A stretch of DNA of 64,000 nucleotides, from the NCBI RefSeq assembly GCF_001748085.1, contig NZ_BBZK01000014.1:55412-119411 (forward strand). Direction: 5' to 3'. Positions 35,391-44,678 of the stretch are shown here, piece after piece. The position numbers and the translations under genes are program-made. The notes below the pieces were generated by a model that was given only the letters and a program-made list of their open reading frames with translations, was not told the DNA's origin and made no database searches. This DNA is from Streptomyces sp. TP-A0874 (GTDB lineage: Bacteria > Actinomycetota > Actinomycetes > Streptomycetales > Streptomycetaceae). How positions within the stretch are numbered: position 1 is the stretch's first letter; every line of letters starts with the position of its first letter.

Positions 35391-38273
35391 TCAGCTGCAG
35401 CCGCTGGTCGAGCCGCAGCCTTCGCAGAGGTAGCAGCTGCCTGCCCGCCGCATCTTGGTGCCGCAGGAGAAGCAGAGCGGTGCGTCCGCGTTCACCCCGA
35501 GTTGCATCTCGACCAGTTCGGTGGAGCTGTGCGCCTGCTTCGGTGCCGGAGTCGCGGCGGCAGCGTGGGCCGCCTGGGCTGCCGACGGCCGCTGCGGCTG
35601 CTCCTCCAGGCGGCGCGGAGCGGTCTGTGCGAGCGTCTCCGCGTCGAACTCGTCGTCGGCGTGCTCGTAGGAGCCGGTCTCCAGGTGCCGCTGGCGCTCC
35701 TCCGCCGAGTGGATGCCGAGCGCGGACCTCGTCTCGAACGGCAGGAAGTCCAGGGCGAGGCGGCGGAAGATGTAGTCGACGATCGACTGCGCCATCCGCA
35801 CGTCCGGGTCGTCCGTCATGCCGGCCGGCTCGAAGCGCATGTTGGTGAACTTCGAGACGTAGGTCTCCAACGGGACGCCGTACTGCAGCCCGACCGAGAC
35901 GGCGATGGAGAAGGCGTCCATCATGCCCGCGAGGGTGGACCCCTGCTTGGACATCTTCAGGAAGACCTCACCCAGCCCGTCGTCCGGGTAGGAGTTGGCC
36001 GTCATGTAGCCTTCCGCGCCCCCCACGGTGAAGGACGTGGTGATACCGGGACGGCCCTTGGGCAGGCGGTTGCGGACGGCACGGTACTCGGCCGGCCGAC
36101 CACTCGACGGCTCGGGCTCCGCCTTGGCCTTCTCCTCCCACTTCTTGGTCGAGAGAGGCTGGCCCACCTTGCAGTTGTCGCGGTAGATCGCCAGCGCCTT
36201 GAGGCCGAGCTTCCAGCCTTCGAAGTAGACCTGCTCGATCTCCTCGACGGAGGCCGACTCGGGAACGTTCACCGTCTTGGAGATCGCGCCGGAGAGGAAC
36301 GGCTGCACGGCCGCCATCATGCGGACGTGGCCCAGCGGGGAGATGGAGCGCTCCCCCATCGCGCAGTCGAAGACCTCGTAGTGCTCGGACCGCAGACCGG
36401 GGGCGTCGACGACGTTGCCGTGCTCGGCGATGTGGTCGACGATCGCGTCCACCTGCCCCTGCGGGTAGCCCAGTCGCTTGAGGGCCTTCGGCACCGTGTT
36501 GTTCACGATCTGCATCGACCCGCCGCCGACCAGCTTCTTGTACTTGACCAGAGCCAGGTCGGGCTCCACGCCGGTGGTGTCGCAGTCCATCATCAGGCCG
36601 ATGGTGCCTGTGGGCGCGAGCACCGACGCCTGGGCGTTCCGGAAGCCGTTCTTGGCCCCTGTCCGGATCACGTCCTGCCAGGCCTCGGTGGCGGCGGCCC
36701 AGACCGGTGTGTCCAGGTCGTCGACCCGCTTGGCGTCCGCGTTGGCGTCGGAGTGCTGCTTCATGACGCGCTTGTGGGCGTCGGCGTTGCGGGCGTACCC
36801 CTCGTACGGGCCCACCACGGCGGCCAGTTCGGCGGAGCGCCGGTAGGAGGTGCCGGTCATCAGCGAGGTGATCGCGCCGGCGAGCGCCCGGCCGCCGTCC
36901 GAGTCGTACGCGTGGCCGGTGGCCATCAGCAGGGCGCCGAGGTTGGCGTAGCCGATGCCCAGTTGGCGGTAGGCGCGGGTGGTCTCAGCGATCTTCGGGG
37001 TCGGGAAGTCCGCGAAGCAGATGGAGATGTCCATCGCCGTGATGACCAGCTCCACGACCTTGGCGAAGCGTTCGGCGTCGAACGCCTGGTTGCCCTCGTC
37101 GTCGTCGCGCAGGAACTTCATCAGGTTGAGCGAGGCGAGGTTGCACGAGGAGTTGTCCAGGTGCATGTACTCGCTGCACGGGTTGGAGGCGGTGATCCGG
37201 CCCGACTCCGGCGAGGTGTGCCACCGGTTGATGGTGTCGTCGTACTGGATGCCGGGGTCCGCGCAGGCCCAGGCGGCCTCGGCCATCTTGCGGAAGAGCG
37301 CCTTGGCGTCGACCTCCTCGAGCACCTCTCCGGTCATCCGGGCGCGCAGCCCGAACTTTCCGCCCTGCTCCACGGCCCGCATGAACTCGTCGTTCACCCG
37401 GACGGAGTTGTTGGCGTTCTGGTACTGGACGGAGGTGATGTCGTCGCCGCCGAGGTCCATGTCGAAACCGGCGTCGCGGAGCGCTCGGACCTTCTCCTCT
37501 TCCTTCACCTTCGTGTCGATGAAGGCCTCGACGTCGGGGTGGTCGACGTCGAGCACCACCATCTTGGCCGCGCGGCGGGTGGCGCCGCCGGACTTGATGG
37601 TGCCGGCCGAGGCGTCGGCTCCGCGCATGAAGGAGACCGGTCCTGAGGCGTTGCCGCCGGAGGAGAGCAGTTCCTTGGAGGAGCGGATCCGGGAGAGGTT
37701 CAGCCCGGCTCCGGAGCCGCCCTTGAAGATCATCCCTTCTTCCTTGTACCAGTCGAGGATCGACTCCATCGAGTCCTCGACCGCGAGGATGAAGCAGGCC
37801 GAGACCTGCTGCGGCTGCTGGGTGCCGACGTTGAACCACACCGGGGAGTTGAAGCTGAAGATCTGGTGTAGCAGGGCGTGGACCAGTTCGTGATCGAAGA
37901 TCTCGGCGTCCGCGGGGGAGGCGAAGTAGCCGTTCTTCTCGCCGCTCTCCCGGTAGGTCCTGACCACCCGGTCGATGAGCTGCTTCAAGCTCCACTCGCG
38001 GTCCGGTGAACCGACCGCGCCGCGGAAGTACTTGCTCGTCACGATGTTGACCGCGTTCACCGACCAGAAGTCGGGGAACTCGACGCCACGCTGCTCGAAG
38101 TTGATCGAACCGTCACGCCAGTTGGTCATGACGACGTCGCGGCGCTCCCAGACCACCTCGTCATAAGGGTGCACGCCGGGGCTGGTGTGGATGCGCTCGA
38201 TACGGAGTCCCTTGTTGGCCTTGCTTCCCCTGGAGCGCGAACCCCGTGCCGGGCCACTCGTCGTCTCTGTCAT
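35391..38273 (-). CDS. nrdJ: Vitamin B12-dependent (class II) ribonucleoside-diphosphate reductase
   Basis: 960 residues. It makes deoxyribonucleotides using adenosylcobalamin, so it works with or without oxygen. The active-site cysteine regions are VSACFILAVEDSMESI, NPCSEYMHLDNSSCNLASLN and the phosphate-binding APTGTIGLMMDCDTTGVEPD. The C-terminal tail carries a Cys-rich zinc-finger-like segment (CFSCG, CYLCEGCG, terminal CS) used to re-reduce the active site. The ATG at 38273 has GGGAGGCGGC directly upstream; the open frame before it is non-homologous. It is the second gene of the nrdR-nrdJ operon, 113 nt behind nrdR. Confidence 0.96.
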   Translation of the reverse strand: MTETTSGPARGSRSRGSKANKGLRIERIHTSPGVHPYDEVVWERRDVVMTNWRDGSINFEQRGVEFPDFWSVNAVNIVTSKYFRGAVGSPDREWSLKQLIDRVVRTYRESGEKNGYFASPADAEIFDHELVHALLHQIFSFNSPVWFNVGTQQPQQVSACFILAVEDSMESILDWYKEEGMIFKGGSGAGLNLSRIRSSKELLSSGGNASGPVSFMRGADASAGTIKSGGATRRAAKMVVLDVDHPDVEAFIDTKVKEEEKVRALRDAGFDMDLGGDDITSVQYQNANNSVRVNDEFMRAVEQGGKFGLRARMTGEVLEEVDAKALFRKMAEAAWACADPGIQYDDTINRWHTSPESGRITASNPCSEYMHLDNSSCNLASLNLMKFLRDDDEGNQAFDAERFAKVVELVITAMDISICFADFPTPKIAETTRAYRQLGIGYANLGALLMATGHAYDSDGGRALAGAITSLMTGTSYRRSAELAAVVGPYEGYARNADAHKRVMKQHSDANADAKRVDDLDTPVWAAATEAWQDVIRTGAKNGFRNAQASVLAPTGTIGLMMDCDTTGVEPDLALVKYKKLVGGGSMQIVNNTVPKALKRLGYPQGQVDAIVDHIAEHGNVVDAPGLRSEHYEVFDCAMGERSISPLGHVRMMAAVQPFLSGAISKTVNVPESASVEEIEQVYFEGWKLGLKALAIYRDNCKVGQPLSTKKWEEKAKAEPEPSSGRPAEYRAVRNRLPKGRPGITTSFTVGGAEGYMTANSYPDDGLGEVFLKMSKQGSTLAGMMDAFSIAVSVGLQYGVPLETYVSKFTNMRFEPAGMTDDPDVRMAQSIVDYIFRRLALDFLPFETRSALGIHSAEERQRHLETGSYEHADDEFDAETLAQTAPRRLEEQPQRPSAAQAAHAAAATPAPKQAHSSTELVEMQLGVNADAPLCFSCGTKMRRAGSCYLCEGCGSTSGCS

Positions 38274-38386
38274 GCCGCCTCCCTGTACGGGCGAAAAACG
38301 CCCTGCTGTGCCCGGTTCTTCCTTGGCACGGTGTCTGTTCTGATCCGCCGGAACGCTGCCCACGCCCCCGCACGTCTAGGTGGCCG

Positions 38387-38956
38387 TCAGTCGGCCCGAT
38401 GGCCGCCGGCCCGCGCCCCCGCGGTCTCCGGCTCGGCCTGCGGCCCGGGCACCCGGCGACCGGCGGCCGGGACCTCGTCCGCCGCCTCCGGGTCTTCGGC
38501 CGCGGGGTCCTGCCGCTGCTGCCGCAGTTCGGCCACTGCCGCCTCGAAGTCCTCAAGGGAGTCGAAGGCCCGGTACACCGACGCGAAGCGCAGGTACGCG
38601 ACCAGGTCCAACTCCTGCAACGGACCGAGTATGGCGAGCCCCACGTCATGGGTGGACAGCTCGGCGCTCCCGGTGGCCCGCACCGCCTCCTCGACCTGCT
38701 GGCCGAGCTTGGCGAGGGCGTCCTCGGTGACCGGGCGCCCCTGGCACGCCTTGCGCACTCCGGAGATGACCTTGTCCCGGCTGAACGGCTCGGTGACCCC
38801 GCTGCGCTTGATCACCATGAGCGACGCGGTCTCCACCGTGGTGAAGCGGCGGGAGCAGTCCGGGCACTGGCGCCGTCTGCGGATAGCGGTTCCGTCATCG
38901 GCGGTGCGACTGTCGACGACACGACTGTCGGGATGCCTGCAGAAGGGGCAGTGCAT
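38387..38956 (-). CDS. nrdR: Transcriptional repressor NrdR
   Basis: 189 residues. An N-terminal zinc ribbon (CPFC, then CPDC) is followed by an ATP-cone domain (about 46-136; MVIKRSGVTEPFSRDKVISG). NrdR senses ATP/dATP and represses ribonucleotide reductase genes by binding pairs of NrdR boxes. A Pro/Ala/Glu-rich tail of about 40 residues extends beyond the conserved ~150. The ATG at 38956 has GGGAGGGAGAGGT upstream. It leads the nrdRJ operon, with two box-like palindromes at 39092-39138. Confidence 0.96.
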   Translation of the reverse strand: MHCPFCRHPDSRVVDSRTADDGTAIRRRRQCPDCSRRFTTVETASLMVIKRSGVTEPFSRDKVISGVRKACQGRPVTEDALAKLGQQVEEAVRATGSAELSTHDVGLAILGPLQELDLVAYLRFASVYRAFDSLEDFEAAVAELRQQRQDPAAEDPEAADEVPAAGRRVPGPQAEPETAGARAGGHRAD

Positions 38957-39091
38957 ACCTCTCCCTCCCTCCTCGACCCTCGGTGACCGGCGCACGGCAC
39001 AGCGCGACTCCACGGCTCCGAAAGGCCCGGGGGACTCTCTCGGATTCTCCCACCAGCATAGGCGATACCCACCGGGCGTGGAGACCCGGGG

Positions 39092-39138
39092 ACCACAACT
39101 TATGGGTGGTCAGCGGCTATCTAACCACTAGATCTGGT
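39092..39138 (-). promoter_or_regulatory. Two tandem NrdR-box-like palindromes
   Basis: Box A, ACCACAACTTATGGGTGGT (39092-39110), and box B, ACCACTAGATCTGGT (39124-39138), have ACCA/TGGT-type arms and AT-rich centres. The centres are 30 bp apart, about three helical turns, which is the spacing typical of paired NrdR boxes. They lie about 135-180 nt before the nrdR ATG. Confidence 0.65.
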
Positions 39139-39140
39139 AG

Positions 39141-39447
39141 TCGGCAGCCAGCTGCACCCTATCCCGCGTGTCGACCGACCGGGCCCGCCCAAACACTATC
39201 GACGTCCGTCGGCCGCGCCCCACAGAGGGCCACCGACATCACGTTGCGTGACGACACCACGGCAAGCCCCGGGGGTCGGCGGCGCCCAGGCGCCGACGAT
39301 ACGGTGCACCGGGCACCGGATCCCGGGGGCGGTCCACGGACGCCCCGTGGCGGCAGAGCGGCGGGGCGAGAAGGGGCCGAAAAGAACCGGACACACGCTC
39401 CATACACCCGACCCTCTGATCGCGTCAGGTAAACCCATAATTTTCAC
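39141..39447. other. Gene-free part of the nrdR/lexA divergent region
   Basis: About 300 bp between the NrdR boxes and the lexA SOS box. Short overlapping frames on both strands look like GC-frame shadows; no feature is recognised. Confidence 0.4.
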
Positions 39448-39463
39448 TCGAACGTGTGTTTGG
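39448..39463 (+). promoter_or_regulatory. SOS box of lexA
   Basis: TCGAAC-GTGT-GTTTGG: the left half is a perfect match to the actinobacterial LexA consensus TCGAAC-N4-GTTCGA and the right half has two mismatches. It is 62 nt before the lexA GTG, fitting autorepression. Confidence 0.75.
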
Positions 39464-39525
39464 CGCAACCTTTCGAAAGCAACTACCGTTGTCCAGCTAG
39501 GGAGAACATATCGAGAGGGGCCGAC

Positions 39526-40311
39526 GTGACCACCGCCGCAGAGAGCGCCACCATCACCGCAGAGGACCGCTCCCAGCATGGACTCGAACAGACACCGCCG
39601 ATGACGGAATCAGCCACGGAATCCGAGGGACAGCAGCCCGCCCGCTCCCTCCCCGGCCGACCTCCGGGCATCAGGGCGGACAGCTCGGGGCTGACCGAGC
39701 GGCAGCGGCGGGTGATCGAGGTCATCCGTGACTCCGTGCAGCGGCGGGGCTATCCGCCGTCCATGCGGGAGATCGGCCAGGCGGTCGGGCTGTCCAGCAC
39801 CTCCTCCGTCGCCCACCAGCTCATGGCCCTGGAGCGCAAGGGCTTCCTCCGCCGCGATCCGCACCGGCCCCGCGCGTACGAGGTCCGCGGCTCGGACGGT
39901 GCGCAGACTCCCCCCGCGGACACTGCGGGCAAGCCCGCCGCCTCCTACGTGCCGCTCATCGGCCGCATCGCCGCCGGTGGCCCGATCCTCGCCGAGGAGT
40001 CCGTCGAGGACGTCTTCCCCCTCCCTCGGCAGCTGGTCGGTGACGGCGAACTGTTCGTCCTGAAAGTGGTCGGCGACTCGATGATCGAGGCTGCGATCTG
40101 CGACGGCGACTGGGTGACGGTCCGCCGTCAGCCGGTCGCGGAGAACGGCGACATCGTCGCCGCCATGCTGGACGGCGAGGCCACCGTCAAGCGCTTCAAG
40201 CGGGAGGACGGCCATGTCTGGCTGCTGCCGCACAACGCCTCGTACCAGCCCATCCCCGGCGACGACGCGACCATCCTCGGCAAGGTGGTCGCCGTACTGC
40301 GACGCGTCTGA
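39526..40311 (+). CDS. lexA: SOS repressor LexA
   Basis: 261 residues. The N-terminal ~50 residues are a Streptomyces-type extension. A winged-helix DNA-binding domain follows (LTERQRRVIEVIRDSVQRRG; SSTSSVAHQLMALERKG), then the S24 autopeptidase domain with cleavage site Ala150-Gly151 (RIAAGGP), Ser185 (GDSMIEA) and Lys222 (TVKRFK). RecA filaments on damaged DNA trigger self-cleavage. The GTG at 39526 is chosen because GAGAGGGG lies upstream and it matches other Streptomyces LexA starts; the open frame upstream crosses the SOS box. Confidence 0.96.
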   Translation: MTTAAESATITAEDRSQHGLEQTPPMTESATESEGQQPARSLPGRPPGIRADSSGLTERQRRVIEVIRDSVQRRGYPPSMREIGQAVGLSSTSSVAHQLMALERKGFLRRDPHRPRAYEVRGSDGAQTPPADTAGKPAASYVPLIGRIAAGGPILAEESVEDVFPLPRQLVGDGELFVLKVVGDSMIEAAICDGDWVTVRRQPVAENGDIVAAMLDGEATVKRFKREDGHVWLLPHNASYQPIPGDDATILGKVVAVLRRV

Positions 40312-40322
40312 CCCTCTCCGAA

Positions 40323-40364
40323 CCGAGGTCCCCGGAACCACTGTGCCGGCTCCGGGGACCTCGG
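40323..40364 (+). terminator. Terminator of lexA
   Basis: CCGAGGTCCCCGGA (40323-40336) pairs perfectly with TCCGGGGACCTCGG (40351-40364), a 14-bp stem 11 nt after the lexA stop. Confidence 0.85.
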
Positions 40365-40576
40365 CCGTTGAGTGGCCTGCCGCGGACCGTCAGAAGGTCC
40401 TGCTCCACCCCTGAAACGGCGACGGCGACGAGGGTCGCCCAACACCCCGCCAGGAAACCTAGCCGGCCATCAGCGCCCCGGGCCGGTTGCGACAGCCGCA
40501 CGTCAACTACCGGCCGCCAGAACAAGCGAGATCACGCCTCGGTTCCGCCCGACCGTTCAAGAGCAGCCGCCGGGGA

Positions 40577-42592
40577 TCAACCTTCCTCATCCCCGGTAGC
40601 CGCCGCGTCGATCGCTGCCAGCGAGCGCCGCACCTGGTTACGGTCGGTGGTGCACCAGAAGTCCGGCATCGAGGCGCGCAGGAAACCGCCGTAGCGTGCG
40701 GTCGCCAGCCGGGGATCCAGTACGGCGACCACCCCTCGGTCTCCGGAGGCCCGGATAAGGCGCCCGGCCCCCTGAGCCATGAGCAGCGCCGCGTGCGTGG
40801 CCGCGACGGCCATGAACCCGTTCCCACCCTTCTCCTCTTCGGCCTTCTGACGAGCCCCCATCAGTGGGTCGTCCGGCCGCGGGAACGGGATCCGGTCCAT
40901 CACCACCAGTTGGCAACTGGCGCCGGGGACGTCGACCCCCTGCCACAGCGAAAGGGTGCCGAACAGGCAGGTCCGCGGATCCTCGGCGAACCGTCGGATC
41001 AACTCGCCAAGCGTCTCCTCCCCCTGAAGCAGGATCGGCACCTCCAGCTCGGCCCTGAGTGTCTCCGCCGCCCCCTGTGCCGCACGCATCGACGAGAAGA
41101 GCCCCAGAGTCCGTCCCCCGGCCGCCGACACCAACTCGGCCAGTTCTCCGAGCATGTCGGTACGGCTGCTCTCCCGGCCGGGCGGTGAGAGGTGCCGGGC
41201 GACGTAGAGAATCCCCTGCTTCCGGTAGTCGAAGGGTGAGCCGACATCGAGCCCCCGCCACCGCGGGCCGTCCTCGCCGTTCGGGTCAGCCTGCCGGGGG
41301 CCGCCTGGCAACTCGGGAACGCCCGGGGACTCAGGGCCGAGCCCGAGCGAGGCGCCGACTCCGTTGAAGTCGCCGCCGAGCTTGAGAGTCGCCGAGGTGA
41401 GAATCACTGAGCGGTCGGTGAAGAGCTTCTCCCGGAGCAGCCCGGCCACCGACAGCGGAGCCACCCGCAGCGAGGCTCCGAAGCGGTCGTGGCGTTCGTA
41501 CCAGATGACGTCGTCCTCCGCCCCGGCCACGATTCGCTCCGCCACCGCGTGGACGTTCTCCACAGAGGCCACCGCCTGCCGACGGACCGCGTCCTCGTCC
41601 GCCAGCGACTTGTCCCGGGTGTTACCGAGGGCCGTGAGCACCGTGCGGGCGGCGTCCCGCAGGGCGCTCAGAGCGTAGCCGAGGTCTTCGGGGATCTCCT
41701 CGAGCCGGCCCGGCAGGGCCAGCTCCATCAGCCGCTCGAAGCTCTCGGCCGCGGTCTGCAGGTCATCGGCGACCTTCTCGTCGACCAACTTCGCCGCGCG
41801 CCGCACCGCCCGGTTGACGGACCCCGGAGTCAGTTCGCCGGTCGTGGCACCCGTCACCCGGGAGACCAGTTCGTGGGCCTCGTCGATGACCAGCAATTCG
41901 TGCTCCGGTAGCACCGGGGCGCCCTCGATGGCGTCGATGGCGAGCAGCGCGTGGTTGGTCACCACCACTTCGGCGAGCTTGGCCCGCTCGCGTGCCGCCT
42001 CGGCGAAGCACTCGGCACCGTAGGCGCACTTCGCGGCGGACAGGCACTCCCGGGAGGTGACCGACACCTGGGCCCAGGCCCGGTCGGAGACCCCGGGGGT
42101 CAGGCCGTCCCGGTCTCCGGTCTCGGTCTCCTGGGCCCAGTCCCGCAACCGCAGCAGGTCCTTGCCCAGCTTGCTGGTCGGCGTGGCGGACTTGAAGACG
42201 TCGAAGAGCCCCTCCTCCTCTTCCTGCGGGACGCCCTCGTGCAAGCGGTGCAGGCAGAGGTAGTTCGACCGGCCCTTGAGCATCGCGTACTCGGGCCGGC
42301 GGCGCAGCAGTGGGTGCAGCGCCTCCACGGTGCGCGGCAGGTCCCGCTCCACCAGCTGACGCTGGAGCGCCAGGGTCGCCGTAGCGACGACCACCGGCTG
42401 GCCCTGTGCCAGTGCGGGCACCAGGTAGCCGAGTGACTTACCGGTGCCGGTACCGGCCTGCACGAGCAGGTGGGAGCCGTCGTCGACGGCCTCGGCAACG
42501 GCCTCGGCCATGGCGATCTGGCCGGGACGCTCGGTGCCGCCGACCGCCGTGACGGCCGCGTGCAGCAGGTCGGAGAGAGAAGGCTTCGTCAT
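40577..42592 (-). CDS. dinG: DinG-family ATP-dependent DNA helicase
   Basis: 671 residues, superfamily 2 XPD/DinG type, 5'-3' helicase acting on D-loops, R-loops and forked DNA. Walker A is GTGTGKS, the DEAH box is IDEAHEL, and motif VI is GAGRLIRASGDRG. The Fe-S cluster cysteines are in YLCLHRL, SRECLSAAKCAYG and AECFAEA. No SOS box is visible upstream despite lexA being its neighbour, so LexA control is not supported. The ATG at 42592 has TAGGGTGG upstream, with the same 14-mer as the pat gene; the spacing is 9 nt, so the leader would be only a few nucleotides. Confidence 0.94.
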   Translation of the reverse strand: MTKPSLSDLLHAAVTAVGGTERPGQIAMAEAVAEAVDDGSHLLVQAGTGTGKSLGYLVPALAQGQPVVVATATLALQRQLVERDLPRTVEALHPLLRRRPEYAMLKGRSNYLCLHRLHEGVPQEEEEGLFDVFKSATPTSKLGKDLLRLRDWAQETETGDRDGLTPGVSDRAWAQVSVTSRECLSAAKCAYGAECFAEAARERAKLAEVVVTNHALLAIDAIEGAPVLPEHELLVIDEAHELVSRVTGATTGELTPGSVNRAVRRAAKLVDEKVADDLQTAAESFERLMELALPGRLEEIPEDLGYALSALRDAARTVLTALGNTRDKSLADEDAVRRQAVASVENVHAVAERIVAGAEDDVIWYERHDRFGASLRVAPLSVAGLLREKLFTDRSVILTSATLKLGGDFNGVGASLGLGPESPGVPELPGGPRQADPNGEDGPRWRGLDVGSPFDYRKQGILYVARHLSPPGRESSRTDMLGELAELVSAAGGRTLGLFSSMRAAQGAAETLRAELEVPILLQGEETLGELIRRFAEDPRTCLFGTLSLWQGVDVPGASCQLVVMDRIPFPRPDDPLMGARQKAEEEKGGNGFMAVAATHAALLMAQGAGRLIRASGDRGVVAVLDPRLATARYGGFLRASMPDFWCTTDRNQVRRSLAAIDAAATGDEEG

Positions 42593-42599
42593 AGCTGCT

Positions 42600-42613
42600 C
42601 CACCCTAACGACT
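42600..42613 (-). promoter_or_regulatory. Upstream 14-mer of dinG shared with pat
   Basis: AGTCGTTAGGGTGG on the minus strand, identical to 783-796. TAGGGT (42603-42608 region) could be the -10. Both copies sit immediately before a start codon. Confidence 0.45.
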
Positions 42614-42776
42614 GGGTACGACTGCCGGTGATCTCCTGCGGGACCGGAAGGCGCCGGAGGCGCCAGCCGATGGCCCCCTTGCCGGGCGCCCCCGCCCGGT
42701 ATGGCGGGGTGCGGCGCACCGGTCGCCCTCACACCCCGGCGGTCGTACCCAGCCCGTGCGGGCGGCGGCGACCGCC

Positions 42777-44534
42777 TCAGACTCCGTGGAGGGGGTTCGG
42801 CACGGTTCCGTGGACCGCTGCGTGCGGACGCTCCGAGCGGTCGCGGTAACCGTCCATGTGGAGTCGGTTGCGATTGAGGCAGAGGCGCTCGATCCGCGGG
42901 GAGAGCAGGTCGAAGGCCTCGAACCGCTCCTTGAGCTCCGGAAAGCGCGCGTGGTACCGCAGGATCTCCTCGCGGACCAACGCCCAGAACTCCGCCTCAG
43001 GCACCTTCAGTTGTGCTTCACAGAGTGGAGCCAGGTACCGGAAGACCCCGATGAAGAGCCCGGAGTGGATGAATTGCGGCAGGAACCCCGGCGCCTCGGT
43101 GAGCAGCACCTGCCGCACCTCGGCGGGCATGCCGACGTGCTCGGGCAGGGGTTCGGCGCTGATGTTCACGTCGTCCACGAAGTCCTTCACCGCGAGCCGG
43201 ACGGGTACGTCCCGCTCGTCGAAGACGACGATGGCGTTCTCACCGTGCGGGGAGAAGACCGTGCCGTAGCGGTAGAGGAAGTGCAGCAGCGGCGGGAGCA
43301 GGGCGGCGAAGAGGTGGCGCAGCCAGACCTGCGGCTCGAGACCGGAGCGGCGGACCAGTTCGGCGGTGAACGACCGGCCCTGGGGGTCGGTGTGCGGCAG
43401 GGCGGCGAGGGTCCGGGCCCGCTCACCCGGCGCGAGCTGTGGTTCCAGCGGCTCCCGCCAGATGCATCCGAGCAGTTCCCGGTACTGGTAGGGCACGCCC
43501 GGCAGTCGGTCGTAGATCGGGTGCTCCACGGTGACCGAGGCGGTCTCACCGAGCAGGACGACCCGCGTCTCCTCGCCCAGGAAGGGGTCCGAGTCGCGGA
43601 TGGCGTGCACCCAGCCGGTGACGGCCGGGGCCGCGAGCGTCCGTTGGGTGGGCAGGCCCCGCCAGACCAGGGTGTTGAGCACCGAGAGCGGGAGTTTGAC
43701 CGAGCGCAGTTCGGGACGGCTGCTGTTGAGGAAGGTCCGGATGGACTGCTGGGGCAGCCGAAGGTCGCCGTCGGTGGGGAGCGGCACGATCTCTCCGGCC
43801 GCGATCTGTGGTGCGAAGAGGGTCGCGATGCTCTCGTCCCACTGCCACGGGTGGACGGGGAGCCAGAGGTACTCCTCGGGGTCCCTCCCCAGTTCTGCGA
43901 CTGTCCGCGCGAAGCGGGCCCGGGCGGTGGTGGGCAGTTCCTCGGCGTAGAGGCGGTCTGGGGTGTCCAGGCCGGGGACGCCTCGGTACCGGGCGAGGCT
44001 CCGGTGGACGGCCAGCCAGGGCAGCCTCCGCGAGGTCCGTGCTTCCGGCGCCCACTCGGCGGCGTCCTGGCTGGAGAAGCCGATCCGCCCCTTGTTCGCC
44101 ACGATCCACGGGTGGCCGGTCTGGTGGCCCTCCAGCTCGGCCGAGCCGAGATCGGCGAGTTGCCCGACGGGCAGCGCGGTGGCCGCCGACCGTACGTCGG
44201 CGGCCAGGGTCGCGGTGAGTTCGCGCAGCAGGTGGCCGGTGGTGTCTCCGGTGAGTCCCAGGACGGTGTCGTGGGCCTCGCTCAGGAACTTCAACGGATC
44301 GGCGGACGGGCTGATCGAGTCCGGGTCGACCCGCCAGTGGCCGTAGCAGCCGCGGGCGGCCCGGAAGCGGTAGGTGACGTCCGGCCTGACGGTGAGGCGG
44401 TACTCGTCGAGGGCGTCACCGTCCGGCTCCGGTGTGATGATCTCCTCGTAGGCGAACTCCGCGAACATCTTGGCGAGCATCCGACGGCCGGCTCGTTCCC
44501 AGTCGGCTGCGCCGGGGGGCGGGGTTGCGGACAC
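42777..44534 (-). CDS. NRPS-independent siderophore (NIS) synthetase, IucA/IucC family (first)
   Basis: 585 residues. NIS synthetases adenylate a carboxylate such as citrate or succinate and join it to an amine. The IucA/IucC domain is recognised by LPVHPWQWDE, LKSV-type core KLPLSVLNTLVWRG, and the C-terminal ferric-reductase-like FhuF part containing SPHGENAIVVFDE and DVNISAEPLPEH. The substrate cannot be predicted. The GTG at 44534 has GAGGAGGA about 8 nt upstream. It is 144 nt behind the second NIS gene on the same strand, likely one transcription unit. No decarboxylase, hydroxylase or transporter gene is adjacent. Confidence 0.88.
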   Translation of the reverse strand: MSATPPPGAADWERAGRRMLAKMFAEFAYEEIITPEPDGDALDEYRLTVRPDVTYRFRAARGCYGHWRVDPDSISPSADPLKFLSEAHDTVLGLTGDTTGHLLRELTATLAADVRSAATALPVGQLADLGSAELEGHQTGHPWIVANKGRIGFSSQDAAEWAPEARTSRRLPWLAVHRSLARYRGVPGLDTPDRLYAEELPTTARARFARTVAELGRDPEEYLWLPVHPWQWDESIATLFAPQIAAGEIVPLPTDGDLRLPQQSIRTFLNSSRPELRSVKLPLSVLNTLVWRGLPTQRTLAAPAVTGWVHAIRDSDPFLGEETRVVLLGETASVTVEHPIYDRLPGVPYQYRELLGCIWREPLEPQLAPGERARTLAALPHTDPQGRSFTAELVRRSGLEPQVWLRHLFAALLPPLLHFLYRYGTVFSPHGENAIVVFDERDVPVRLAVKDFVDDVNISAEPLPEHVGMPAEVRQVLLTEAPGFLPQFIHSGLFIGVFRYLAPLCEAQLKVPEAEFWALVREEILRYHARFPELKERFEAFDLLSPRIERLCLNRNRLHMDGYRDRSERPHAAVHGTVPNPLHGV

Positions 44535-44678
44535 GGTCTGGTCCTCCTCGGTTCGGGGTGCCGGTGGTGCGGGGTGGTGGTCAGTGAGGCGCGGGTCCGC
44601 TGCGCGGCCGGCACCAGTTGACTCGGCGGTGGCCGGCTGGGCCGTCGGAAGAGTTTGGAGCGGACGGGGCTGCCGGTT

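Noticed and set aside
42450..42650. An SOS box for dinG
   Set aside because: Despite the name and the nearby lexA gene, no TCGAAC/GTTCGA-type site is present upstream of the dinG start.
42756..44621. Long plus-strand frame antisense to the first NIS gene, and similar ones at 44655-47210 and 2765-4345
   Set aside because: They mirror genes with strong homology on the minus strand and have no ribosome site or domain.
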